Shown: piece by piece, positions 47,055 to 57,500 of the stretch
Numbering within the stretch: the first letter of the stretch is position 1
Layout of the letters: every line of letters starts with the position of its first letter
Assembly (NCBI GenBank): GCA_947471745.1
Contig: CANJKZ010000724.1
Span: forward strand, 4,522,001-4,586,000
DNA from: Closterium sp. Naga37s-1
Taxonomy: Eukaryota > Streptophyta > Zygnematophyceae > Desmidiales > Closteriaceae
DNA: 64,000 bases
Reading direction: 5' to 3'
Made by a program: the position numbers and the translations under genes
Notes under the pieces: model-generated
Databases searched by the model: none
Told to the model about the DNA's origin: nothing
The model's input: only the letters and a program-made list of their open reading frames with translations

Positions 47055-47179
47055 TGAGAAGAAACGAGGAATGAGAATGACTAAAGGAAAGTTGGGTACA
47101 AAAGCAAACCCTAGAAAACTGTACCCCATATGTGCTACCCCACCATAGCCTACAGTAGCTATGTCATATAAATCTGACA
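47055..47179 (-). repeat. LTR (5' in element sense) of the whole copia
   Basis: 125 bp, identical to 39705-39829. Next to the primer site on the minus strand. Confidence 0.94.
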
Positions 47180-47184
47180 GTTTC

Positions 47185-48257
47185 CCGGTCGGTGCAGAGT
47201 CTTGTTTCGCGGAGCCTCCATTTGTCTCGGCGATTTCCCCTATTGCTGGCCGGTCGTGGCGTTTTAAATTCGCGCCATCGTGTCCTCCTTTTTTCGCCAT
47301 CGTGGATGTCGAACTGTTGTTGCCCTGTAGCTCCGCTAGTACCTTCTTCAACTTCCAACACGCAAAGAGTTGATGTCCTGCTGCGCCGCAAAATTCGCAC
47401 TTCTCATATTTTGTCGGCCGCTGCTTCGCGTCGATCTTGTCCATATCCATCGGGTCGGCGGTCGTGGGTGGTGCCGATCGCTTCGTGTCGAATGATCTGT
47501 TCGGCACGTGGCGTCGTGTCTCGGGCTCACATCGCATTAGCGCATCGAATCTCTCTGCTGCACACACCATGTCGCGGTAGTTGTTGTAGTTTGCGGCAAT
47601 CACCTGTCGGCGGACTTCCATCTTTAGCCCCTCAGTATACGCTTGGATTTTTTCCCCTTCGGTCAGGTCGGTAATTCGGTTGAAGAGGCTCTCCATCTGC
47701 TGCGTGTACTGTGTTACACTGCCGAACTGTTTATGCCGATGAATCTGCTGTCGCGCCATGTAGCTGGAGTTGATTGGTTCGAAACGTTGAATTAAAGCTT
47801 CCCGAAACTGCGTCCATGACCCCTCGCCTCGGACCTCGTTGCTATTGTAAATCCACTCGAGCGCTGGGCCTCGTAACAGTGTCGCTGCGAGCCGAATCTG
47901 CATTGCATCGTGTGTCGGGGTCGTATAGCCAACGGCCTCGAAGTAAATTTCGAGGGTCGCAATGAATCGACGAACGTCAGTGTCTCTCGCATTCGGATTG
48001 AATGTCTCCGGTAGCCTCGGACGTGCCGCCTCAAGATTCACTGTAGCTGCTGCCGCTGCTGCTGGGTGAAGTGTCGGTGTCGCCGCTGTTGCTGCTGACG
48101 TCGCTGCTGCATTCGCCGCTGCTTTCGCTGCTGCCGTGGCGGCTGCCGACTGGTTCGCGAGAAGCGCCTCTATTCGCTGGAGTGCCGCTCGCGTCTGGTC
48201 CAGGCCGGTGTGTAACTCCGTAATTTTCCGTAAGGAATTATCACCGTTTTCCTCCAT
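47185..48257 (-). pseudogene. Gag of the nested gypsy
   Basis: Starts MEENGDNSLRKITELHTGL with a coiled-coil-like helix and an Ala-rich linker. A retrotransposon-gag core (RPRLPETFNPNARDTDVRRF, RGPALEWIY, FEALIQRFEP-type) and a CX2CX4HX4C knuckle follow. It ends at the duplicated GTTTC of the copia insertion. Confidence 0.85.
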
Positions 48258-48688
48258 TTGGCGATTTATAAGAAGATTTGCGACGAAAATATATGAATTT
48301 TAGGCGCTGGTCATCTTACTGTGAGTCGAGTTGACTGCAGAAATGACGAGGGCTGATTCTGTAGGTCGCGTTATTCTCCCTTAGTTGAAATTCGCGTCTG
48401 ATCTCAGCCGTTGAGAAGAAATTCGATCCGACGCTCCATATTCCAACTGTTTTGGGCGAAATTCTCGAGGCCGTTGAGATTCGAATCGATCCGACGGTCG
48501 AAATTCCAACTTTTTCGCCACTGGACCTGAGGAGTGTTCGAAAACCGGTTCGAGGGGGACATTAGAAAATAGCGCGGAACTGGTTTACGTACCCGAAATC
48601 GGCGCTTTCCGTTGTCGCCCCCGCGGTTTTAAAAGCTAGGTTTAAGCGGTCGAAAAACTTCGCTTGCAAACAGGCTCTGATTACCAAG

Positions 48689-49056
48689 TGTGAGGATCTA
48701 GGATCGAGCTCAGAAAAGAGAATGTGAATTGAATGATCATCTGGGTACAACGCGAGGCTATATATAGGCTCGACACAAGGCCCAGTAACCAGGTGTTACG
48801 CGAAGGATCCGCGGGTCGCGAAGCGTCCCGAACAGATCCTTCCCGAATTTGGTAGAAGGCAATTCGGTGGCAACCGAAAAGCCAGAATTCGGTGCACGCA
48901 ACCTAGCTCGGTGCTATAACTATAATAAAATATAGGAAAGCACCTAGCCTATGAAATCAAGCAATTCATGCATGCATATAAGTATCCTATGCTAGAAATA
49001 GCATGATAAAGTAAAGGCAAGCAAGCATAGCTGGCATAAGCCGTCGTACTCTCACA
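48689..49056 (-). repeat. LTR (5' in element sense) of the nested gypsy
   Basis: 368 bp, nearly identical to 36216-36583. Confidence 0.92.
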
Positions 49057-49960
49057 CAGCCGTTGTTCGCCTGCACGGGATACCAGCAGCGATTATGACC
49101 GACAGGGACACGAAGTTCACCAGCAACTTCTGGAAGAACCTCTGGGAGCAGTTCGGGGCCAGGCTACAGTTCAGTTCGTCGTACCACCCCGAGACCGACG
49201 GTCAAACGGAGCGGACGAATCAGACGATGGAGCAGTTGATTCGTGCCACGTGCGACGACCCCACGACTTGGGAGCAGCAGCAGCCGCTGATCGAGTTCGC
49301 GTACAACAACGCCACGTCAGCGACGACGCAGCAGTCCCCCTTCTACCTGAACTACGGGCAAAATCCTACAGTGCCCATGACGCCGAGTCCGGACAACCCA
49401 ACACCACGTGCACAGCAATTCGCCGAAATTCTGCAAGCTGCCCGCACCAGAGCCGTGGAAGCAATTAAAAAAGCAAACGTCATCGCTAAGCGCAACGCTG
49501 ACCGCCACCGCCGCCCAGTCACATACCAGTCAGGGGATTACGGACTGCTCGACACGCAAAATCTGCGACTGCCCGACGTACCGAAACTTCGACCGCGCTA
49601 CTGTGGCCCATTCCAAATCAGCCACATGATCACGCAAGTAACCGCGCACCTACTGTTACCGACCGACTGGTACATCAGCCCATCGTTCCACGTCAGCCTA
49701 CTTCGCCCATACATCCCAACCACCAGCCAACTGCCTCGTCACCGCCCGCATTCCATGACTCGCCCTACATCGGAGCCGATCATCGAGCCCGAAAAAATCC
49801 GAGCCATCGGATTCGCCACCCCACGGGAATCAGGAGGATTGAATTTCTCGTTCGCTGGAAGGACCGCACGCCAACTGAGGATAGCTGGGTGCCCCTGGCC
49901 AACATTGAAAACCACCCTGCCCTGCAAGTGTACCTGAGGAGCCGGGGATTCCGCAATATA
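49057..49960 (+). pseudogene. Integrase C-terminal part and chromodomain of the split gypsy
   Basis: Continues the integrase core after the nested insertion: [29 protein letters not shown], then the GPY-like tail ([12 protein letters not shown]) and a chromodomain-like segment. Chromodomains steer gypsy insertion to particular chromatin. Confidence 0.85.
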
Positions 49961-49992
49961 CACGCACTCGCGTAGCGGAGGGGGGGGGGTAG

Positions 49993-50321
49993 TGTAAGGA
50001 ATTTTCTCGGCATTCTTTACGGAGCCCGACTACATCGCGTACAGCAACAGCCGTTGTTCGCCCGTTACTGCTAACGGGACTTCGCCAACTTCGCGCGCAC
50101 TGTTTTGCCAAACCTCGCACTGCTGGCCCGGCCGTGTCGGCCTACGCTTCGGGACTAGCCCGAGCCTCGCTGCCAGCGTAGCACTAGCTAGCTCGCACGC
50201 ACCGCGTTACCGTTGGCATGTTTCGCGTATAAATGTTCGCTCATGCCTTTGCTCACATCTTTGTACTCGTTTTGACACCTTAGTGCAATTCTCGCTACTT
50301 CGATTCATTGCACCCGTAACA
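49993..50321 (+). repeat. Right LTR of the chromodomain gypsy
   Basis: TGTAAGGAATTTTC...CCCGTAACA, 329 bp, preceded by a run of G (polypurine tract). Contains TATAAA near 50230, a plausible promoter TATA box. Confidence 0.88.
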
Positions 50322-50326
50322 TTCAC

Positions 50327-50791
50327 TCTGTTTTGAGGTCAGGGCCCACCACCACCAAACAACCGTGTGAGAACCTTCCCGAGGCGATCCTAGCAACGAT
50401 TAACACTTGATCGCAGCATATCTTGCAATGACATCCTTCGCCAAAGGCTTCGCCACGTTTCATCCTCGACATTATCAACCCAAACATCCTGCTTGCAATT
50501 TGTACTGTGTGGTCGTTGGGTGGGGGTTCCGAAATGTTCGCGACATTCGCCTTCGGTGACACCCCTGGTTCGCTCGTCTATGGTGAGTGCTCCACCAACC
50601 AACCGTCGTTATCACGGTTACTGTGCTGCGATCTACCTTCCCCACTGAAGGAGCAATCCCATCCCAAACCGATCTGCAAACGTCGTCCCTCTGCACCGCT
50701 TCATGCATGATCTGGCGAGGAAGCTCTCCCTACTTTCTCGCCGCGGACCACTCTTGCCGTTTCATGCTCAACAGAATCTTGCGATCACCTT
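50327..50791. other. Upstream region of the SGNH gene
   Basis: Sequence between the gypsy element and the first host start codon. It should contain the promoter and 5' leader. No clear TATA box was identified. Short frames on the minus strand (50323-50708) resemble no family I know. Confidence 0.35.
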
Positions 50792-53700
50792 ATGGCGGCT
50801 AATTTTCGTAGTGTTCACGACGAGTCCCTTAAAGCCCACCCCTCGCCGATCAACTACTACTCGCGCTACATCCTCTCCTTCTTTCTTGGCTCTGTCTTCG
50901 CTGTCTTCGCTGTCTTCTCCACCACACAACTCTCTCCGCTAAGCGTCACCTTCGCCAATTCACCCCTCCTCCTCCCCGCCTATACACACCTTGGTGCTTC
51001 TGCTAGCACTGGTAGCAATAGTTCCGCCGACCGCGCCTCGCTCCATCACGTGTGCTGGTGGTCCGGCGACCACGGCGGCTACACCGCCGACTCCCCCAAT
51101 GCGCCGTGGCTGGTGGAGCGCGGGGAGGGGGAGGCGGAGCGGCGAGTGCCGGGGGGCGTGGTTGTTGTCGGGGAGGACTGCGCGCGGTGCGCGGCGGGGC
51201 GGCTGTGCAGTTTCACGATAGCGGTGCATCGTCCCGCGCACTGGGACGTGCCGCGGTACTCGGCGTTCAAAGGCGAGCTGCTCGTGTCGCTGCACGGGCC
51301 CGCCACGCTGCAGGCGCGCGTCGCGCGCGTCGATAACGACCCGCGGCGCATGCTCGTGACGTACCGCGCGTGGGACGCGGGGGAGTACACGTGAGTGTGC
51401 GCGCAAGGGGACGGAAGGGGGAGAGGAAGAACGAATTAGTAGCGGTGATGGGCGGATTGGGCCAAGGTAGCGACACCCCCCCGCTGATGACGCGTAGGTT
51501 GAACGCCGTTCACTGCGGCAAGATAGAATGGAAGCGCACCGTTGTGCGCTGATTGGCGCCAACCGGAACCCGAGATCCTGGTTGTGCGCTGATCCGAGAT
51601 CCCGAAGCTAACTCGAAACCATCGTGACGCGAGAAACAGTTCCGAAACCGCGCGCGCGAGAGTGGCTTTTCGGAACTATGTGCGACCCGTCGACTTAAAA
51701 TACGTCTGCCTTGAGTGCCGAATCTAACTTCCAAACCCATCCACGGGCACGAGGATGGGCGTTTACGCGATGTCTCCCAATTCCGAACCAAGAACCGTGA
51801 AACCTCGACGCATTCTGGGAAGTCTGGGTTCAGTGCGGTGTGGCGGGGTGATGCCGCGGTGCGTGGTAATGCGGGCCTTGTATGCGCCAGCGTTGTTGAA
51901 CTGGAAGATCTGACATGGCGGATGGCACGCGAGAGGGGCACAGGGCCGGGTAATCCTCTTCTGTGTTAGGCGGCGGCACTAACACCCATTGTGCTTCCTG
52001 CCGATCCCTCCGGCATCCTAGCGTTGTGCAACAAGGGCGCCAGAATGGCGTTGGGGCTGTTCTGAGAATTTCACAAAATCAGCTCGAATAGCAGACATAG
52101 GCACTTGTATCTCGCCAATATCTGGGGGGACACGTTGTTTCGGATGGCGCTGCACCCACTTCCCCATAAGCACTTCCCTCACATTTTCTGCTGCCGTTTT
52201 TCGCACCCCTCGCCCTCCTCTGCTCTCACTTATCCTCCCTCTTTTCCCCCTCTCTCTCCCATTCCCTCCTTACCAGTCTTCTCCCTCTCCTTACCCACCT
52301 CCTCTCTTCCCTTCTCTCTATCTCTCGTTCCTCTTCTTTTCTCCACCTTCCCTCCCGCACTTCTCCCCTTTCTCTCCCCCCTTTTCCCACTCCCCACTTC
52401 CCCGACTCTTCATTTGCCTCACTTTCCTGTCCCATCTCCCCCACCCCTCTCTCCTCCCTCTCCCCCCCACCCCTCCCCTGCGCGTGCCCTTGCAGTGTGG
52501 TGGTGCGGGACTCATGCGGCACGCTCAACTACTCCTCGCAGCACTACCATCACACGCACAACATCGCCAACTGGACGCTCCTCATCGCCCCCACCCCCCC
52601 TGCCGCCTTCTACTCCCTCCCGCCCCCTGATGCTGCCCCAGCAGTGGGCGTGGGTGGGGGGGAGGTGAGTGGGGGTGCGGCGCAGGGCGCGGGAGCGGGG
52701 GGCAGCGAGGGGCAGAGCATGGGGGGAGTGGAGAGCGAGGCGGAGTGGTGGGCGTCGCCGTGCGGGCAGGGGGACATGGGCCGGTGGCTGCTCAACGACA
52801 GTGACTACAGGTGGGCGTGCGTGGGGGGGCCAAGGGGCCAAGGAGTGGGGTTGGTGGAAGGCGGGGGGAGGGGAGGGTTGAATGCAGCCGAAGGTTGTGG
52901 TGGGAGGACTTGATGGAGCGCATCCAAAGCCTGCTGCTATCAAGTGGTGTGCGTCCACCACAGTGCCGCTACACCCTGCCATGGTCCCGCAGCAATGTGA
53001 TTCCCTCCACCTCGTCTTTGCATCCACTCTCCTCATATTCTCCTCACAATTTTCCCATCTTTTCGCATTCATATCCTTCAGCCCCTAAACCTTGACCCCA
53101 TCATCTTTCCTTCCTTCCCACCACTCACCCCCCTTACCCCTCCTTCCTTTCCCCCTTCCCTTTTCCCTGCACCAGGTGGGTGCCGTACCCATGCGCGGCC
53201 CCCATTCCGCCCGCCTCGGAGTGGGTGTCAACCCTGGTGGCGCGGGGGTTCCGCGAGGTGAGCTTTGTGGGTGACAGCCACCAGCGCTTCCTCTTCCTGC
53301 ACCTGCTCTTCCTGCTCTCGCACCACGTCAACACGTCCTTCATCAAGAGCCACGTGGATATCAGCTACCTGGTGGGCGGCACAGGCCACGTGCGCATGCT
53401 GCACGGCGGCCCCGAGGAGGCGGTGAGCGAGGAGGAGCGTGCGAGCATGCCGCTGAAGCTCAACTTCTACTGGGTGGATGGCATCTACGAGAACGGCCAC
53501 TATGGCTGCACGTACGTGCTGTGCTGCTGCCAGTGCTGGTCTTGGTTGGACTAATCACGCCTTGAAGCGTTGATCCCTTTCACCTGCGCTCACCCTGGAC
53601 TATTCATGCCCATGTGTGTCAACATGTTTGTACTCTTTGCACTGCACCATATGTCAGTGTCTGTCAATTTGCACCCCAAGCCTCGTCTAGATCTCCCAAG

Positions 53701-54443
53701 CCCACGAGTCCTTTCGAGCCCACGTGCTTTGATCCACACCACCCGCAAATCTTCCCTGGTGGCACTTTCCCCCCTCCCCGCCCGTCACTTTCCCCCCTCC
53801 CCCCCCGCCACTTTCCCCCCTCCCCGTCACTTTCCCCCCTTCTCCACCGTCATCTCGCAGCAACCGCGGGCGCTTCTCAGAGCGCGAGCACAGCTTCCCA
53901 GCCATCTCCACCACGGCGGACGTCACCATCTTCAACGGCGGCTTCTGGACCGCCGCCTTCTGTGAGCACGCGGAGCGCGCCCTCGGCGTGTACCTGCCGC
54001 CCTACCTCGAGTGGGCCTTCTTCCAGCTCGAGCGCACGCAGAACCAGAGGGCCAAGTGGCGCGCACAGAGAAAGAAGGAAAGGGAGGGCAACGGGGGGAA
54101 GGGCGGCGCGGAGGAGGAGGCGGATAGTGGGGGACCGTTTCTGGTGTACCGCAGCATTCCCCCGCTGCGCACGCAGTACCAGTGCAAGCAGGGCACGAAC
54201 GCCCAAATAGCACACATGAACGAGGTGGTGCAGGGGCAGCTGGAGCGGTACGGGTTCCAGTGGCTCAACATGTGGCCTGTGGAGCTGCCGCGGTTCTCAG
54301 ACACGTGCAATGGGAATGACCCCCACTTCACGTGCTTCACACCCGCTGAGAACCCCCATGGCGATGGGGTGCTCACAGGGCCTGTTGGGGAGGCTGCAGT
54401 GTACAGGGCAGTTCACTTTATTCTAAATGAACTCATAAGATAG
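50792..54443 (+). CDS. Type II membrane protein with filamin-like and PMR5/PC-esterase SGNH domains
   Basis: Complete spliced gene: exons 50792-51390, 52496-52810, 53176-53511 and 53861-54443. All three introns are GT-AG and phase 2, and the CDS of 1833 nt gives 610 residues. An N-terminal signal anchor (ILSFFLGSVFAVFAVF, about residues 27-42) suggests a Golgi or secretory type II protein. Residues about 115-215 look like a filamin-type Ig fold (VTYRAWDAGEYTVVVRD). The TBL-like lead-in GRWLLNDSDYRWVPYPC is followed by the SGNH block I motif FVGDSHQR (Gly-Asp-Ser 337-339). NGGFW and a C-terminal NDPHF (Asp570, His572) are candidates for the remaining active-site region. PMR5/TBL/PC-esterase relatives transfer or remove acyl groups on wall or secreted glycans. 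The exact substrate is unknown. An acidic-basic insert near 505-530 is low complexity. Confidence 0.85.
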
Positions 54444-54493
54444 GGGAACATTCTTGAAGCAGCTTGGCGAGCTGGATAACCTGCTTGGCTAGT

Positions 54494-54499
54494 AATAAA
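54494..54499 (+). terminator. Candidate poly(A) signal
   Basis: AATAAA about 50 nt after the stop codon of the SGNH gene. The hexamer is typical of land-plant-lineage genes, not of chlorophytes, which favour TGTAA. Confidence 0.5.
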
Positions 54500-55204
54500 A
54501 TCAGGGCTGCTGCTAAATTGGGACCCACGGCAAGGGCAATCGCTTTATTTTACCCGTCAAACAAGAGATGCTGCAGACAGTAAGCATGAGCCGACGTATG
54601 ACCTGGACATGCCCTCATGCATTCTGAACAATTCCACTTGAGAGAAGATTCTATCTGGTGAATACACACCACCACCACCACCATTTCCACCCAGTTACTT
54701 GCCAAAGAAAGGAGTGCTAGGCTGCAGGCACGAGGATAGTGTGCTAGGTACCATCAATGTGCCACAACACACGACATGTAGCGGTGAGCCTTCAACCAAC
54801 GGCACGGCTGGGCGCAACTAACTGCACATTTGCACATGCCTGGTAACACTACGGCCCCTCGATCCATGACTGCAGCTCTCTATGCGTGTCAACGGCCACA
54901 TAGTCTGAAACACGGGTGGCCCTGGCACCTTCCAGGAACGCAAACACTGGTGCAGGGATCAACGGCCCAAGCATTTCCTGCTGGCCCTGTGGCTCAGGGA
55001 TTCCCTGTTGGGCTGATGAGGCCTACACTTGCTGCTGAGATGATAATGTTACCACAATGTGGTGGGCCCATGACACTCCGCACAATGAATCCACACCCCC
55101 ACACGCCTTCACCTCGTCCTCACATGGCCTCTGCTCAACCCCACGTGACTCGTGTGTCACCATGAGCCACTGGCGCTTGGATGTAGCAGCAGCAGCAGGA
55201 GAGT
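54500..55204. other. Intergenic, nothing recognised
   Basis: Contains a short CAC triplet run (about 54667-54682) and scattered short frames without family signal. Confidence 0.4.
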
Positions 55205-56502
55205 TCAAGAGGGACCCAGAGGGGACTTGACTAGTATATGTGAGACAATGTCCCGTCTCATCTGCCCGCCATCACCACGCAAGATGCTGCTGCTGCCACT
55301 GCGTGCTGCCACATGATTCACAACAGCTCTTTCACCCACCCTACCACTCTTCTCCCTGGTAATACTGTGCCTAATGCGTTTTGCCATCCTCTGAGTAGCC
55401 TTTCCCCGCATCCTGTTACGCAACCCCATGCTGCTGCTGCTGCTGCTGCGAGTGGGTGTTCCTGACCTCACCACCACCCCACTCGTCGAGGCTCGCTCCA
55501 TTACGCCCCCACCAGCGGCCCCAGCTCTCTCCTCTCCCACCAGCACAATCCTCTTCACGCCAAGGGCCACTGTGCTCAAATCACGGTACAGCTTTGACGC
55601 GCCTCCCTAGCCGTGGCAAGAGGGTGATGCATGCAGGGCAGCAGGGCAGGAGCCTGGAAAGCAGGCGGAGCGACAGGTGCAGTCATGGCAGAGGCAGGTC
55701 GCTTGGCATGTGTGCTGCGTGGCACGGAGCATGAAGGACTGAACAGTATCATATTCAGTTGCGGTTGCTCCTGCTACTCTTGCAGCACCCATGGCAGCTG
55801 TGCTTTCTGCGGTTCCCTCGTTTTCTCCTCGTGATGCAGTTGCTGCTGCTGCAGATGACACTTCTGCTGCTGCCACTTTTTCTGCTATTGATCGTGTTTC
55901 ATGCTGGAAGAGAGGAAAGCAGAACGAACCAGAGAGCCTGCAGCAGCAAGGGCAGCACGATCATTCACATGTATGTTCTTGGTAACAGTGTAACAATCAC
56001 ACTCAGTGACATTAAGGTTTGCACGCAGGTTGAGATCTGTGCTGACATCAGGGTTGACAGCTCTCGATGCTACAACCCCCGAACGACGCCCGCTGCAGGC
56101 TGTAACTCCCTGGTTACACCCACACCCACTGGGTGTTAAACACGTGGTTACCACTCCCATCTCAGACAGAAACTCATCTATGGCATCGGCATCCTCGTCT
56201 AGGCAAGTGCTTTGCTCTGCTCCCACTGTGTGCGAGCTGAAAGCACCCTGGTATTCCAAGCTCTCCAAAGGAGAGTCAAGAGGGGATTCGAAGGGGGAGT
56301 CGAGTGGGGAGTAGAGGGGGGAGACCACGAGGTAACTTAGGGGGGACCCAAGGGAAGTCGTTAGCGAAGAAGGGCGCACCTGAGAAGGGCGCAGCTGAGA
56401 AGGGCGCAGCTGAGAAGGGCGCACCTGAGAAGGGCGCACCTGAGAAGGGCGCAGCTGAGAAGGGCGCAGCTGAGAAGGGCGCAGCTGAGATGGGTCCTTC
56501 AA
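55205..56502 (-). CDS. Possible hypothetical gene, weak
   Basis: Three minus-strand frames follow one another: 55885-56502, 55607-55876 and 55205-55579. The first has protein-like stretches (DEDADAIDEFLSEMGV, DLNLRANLNVTECDCYTV) after a Ser/Pro-rich repeat start (SQLRP units, SPLDSPFES). The last has a basic segment (GLRNRMRGKATQRMAKRIRH). I could not settle splice sites joining them, and no family is recognised. The repeats at the start are a minisatellite that is open in other frames too. It could equally be non-coding. Confidence 0.22.
56366..56490. repeat. 15-bp minisatellite A (GAGAAGGGCGCAGCT), about 8 units
   Basis: Units alternate between ...GCAGCT and ...GCACCT endings. Reads EKGAA/EKGAP on plus and SQLRP/SQVRP on minus. 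No evidence of translation. Confidence 0.85.
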
Positions 56503-56518
56503 CCTCCTACCATCCTAC

Positions 56519-56982
56519 TCCGCGCCCACATGCTCCGCGCCCACATGCTCCGCGCCCACATGCTCCGCGCCCACATGCTCCGCGCCCACATGCTCCGCGC
56601 CCACATGTCCGCGCCCACATGCTCCGCGCCCTCATGCTCCGCGCCCACATGCTCCGCGCCCACATGTCCGCGCCCACATGCTCCGCGCCCACATGCTCCA
56701 GGCCCACATGTCCGCGCCCACATGCTCCGCGCCCTCATGCTCCGCGCCCACATGCTCCGCGCCCACATGCTCCGCGCCCACATGCTCCGCGCCCACATGC
56801 TCCGCGCCCACATGTCCGCGCCCACATGCTCCGCGCCCACATGCTCCGCGCCCACATGTCCGCGCCCACATGCTCCGCGCCCACATGTCCGCGCCCACAT
56901 GCTCCGCGCCCACATGCTCCGCGCCCACATGCTCCGCGCCCACATGCTCCGCGCCCTCATGCTCCGCGCCTTCATGCTCCGC
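56519..56982. repeat. 15-bp minisatellite B (CTCCGCGCCCACATG), about 31 units
   Basis: Long array of CTCCGCGCCCACATG with several 14-bp units (one C of CTCC lost, giving ACATGTCCGCGCCC) and point variants (CTCATG, TTCATG). No unit contains a stop in any of six frames, so long apparent frames run through it on both strands. The 14-bp units change frame, which argues against coding. Confidence 0.9.
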
Positions 56983-57500
56983 AATATCTGCAGCTTCCCG
57001 CCATCCACTCCACCCATCATTTTCCACACCAAGGCTTGAAGAGCAACGGGCTTGAAGAGCAACGGGCTTGAAGAGCAACCACCGCGCCTCTGGATAACCC
57101 CTTTTTGGCCCATTGGTCTCCAACAGGTCTAAAGCTCGTGACCGCCTCAGTTACTTTGATGAGTCGCATGACTTTCCTCACTGCACGTTCGCGCACTCCA
57201 CTCCCCATGCAACCCTCCTCCCTTTCCCCTCACCTCACTGAACCCCCTTCACATCCCCTTCCCCCCATCCCCTTCGCCATCTACCCACACACTTCACACC
57301 CCCACCCGTCACCACCCGCATCCCCCTCTGCGAGCTCCAAGGTTCAACACACACAGCTCCCTGGCCCTTACTCACTGCACACCCCACATCACAGCCTTCC
57401 CTGTCTTCTACCCCTCCTCCCCTCCCCCCCGCCCCCACCCTCTTCCGCCCAACCCCCCTCTCCCATCACACCCATCCATCGCCTCCCTGCCCGGCTGCAG
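56983..57500. other. Region upstream of the first sulfotransferase-like exon
   Basis: Contains GCTTGAAGAGCAACGG repeated near 57032-57076 and pyrimidine-rich sequence (57200-57490) that looks like an intron 3' part leading to the acceptor CGGCTGCAG at 57500. The missing 5' exon was not found here. Confidence 0.4.

Larger units (their letters stand above)
39705..47179 (-). mobile_element. Ty1/copia element that looks whole, youngest layer
   Basis: 7475 bp. Two 125-bp LTRs (39705-39829, 47055-47179), identical as read, are flanked by GTTTC (39700-39704, 47180-47184). Minus strand order: LTR, primer-like TGGTATCGAGCAGG, GC-rich leader (about 47035-46020), one long gag-pol frame (46012-40037), polypurine tract (CTATGGGGGTG) and LTR. 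No obvious disruption is seen. Identical LTRs mean very recent insertion, and it is the best candidate helper for the non-autonomous copies at 19875 and 27193. Confidence 0.93.
36216..49056 (-). mobile_element. Second chromodomain Ty3/gypsy, nested, with a copia inside
   Basis: Two 368-bp LTRs (36216-36583, 48689-49056), with about two differences seen, are flanked by CAGCC (36211-36215, 49057-49061). Minus strand: the primer site TTGGTAATCAGAGCC follows the LTR at 48688. Gag lies at about 48257-47185 (zinc knuckle CEFCGAAGHQLFAC). The copia at 39705-47179 interrupts it. Pol follows: protease ([11 protein letters not shown]), RT ([17 protein letters not shown]), RNase H, part of integrase, and chromodomain (FLIRWKGYDPTEDSWV, about 36700). 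Young by LTR identity. Appears to have one or two breaks. Confidence 0.92.
33122..50321 (+). mobile_element. Chromodomain Ty3/gypsy element, broken, split by a second gypsy
   Basis: Bounded by TTCAC duplications (33117-33121, 50322-50326). The left LTR is recognisable over 33122-33319, the right LTR over 49993-50321, after a G-rich tract. Parts: zinc knuckle (CFVCNRPGHRKSEC, about 33550), protease (FVDGGASHSLI), reverse transcriptase (DYTALN, MPFGLTNAPATFQ, VIVYLDGILIYS), RNase H, integrase zinc region and core start (MDFVTGLLSNPGG), interrupted at 36215 and resuming at 49057 ([22 protein letters not shown]). A chromodomain-like [18 protein letters not shown] lies at the C-terminus. A few breaks. 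Recent enough that both LTRs align well. Confidence 0.9.

Noticed and set aside
54830-55165. A candidate first exon of the sulfotransferase-like gene
   Set aside because: No P-loop lead-in sequence and no donor in the needed phase could be shown.
56304-57113. Long frames on both strands through the minisatellites
   Set aside because: The 15-bp unit is stop-free in all six frames, and 14-bp units break phase. There is no conserved domain.
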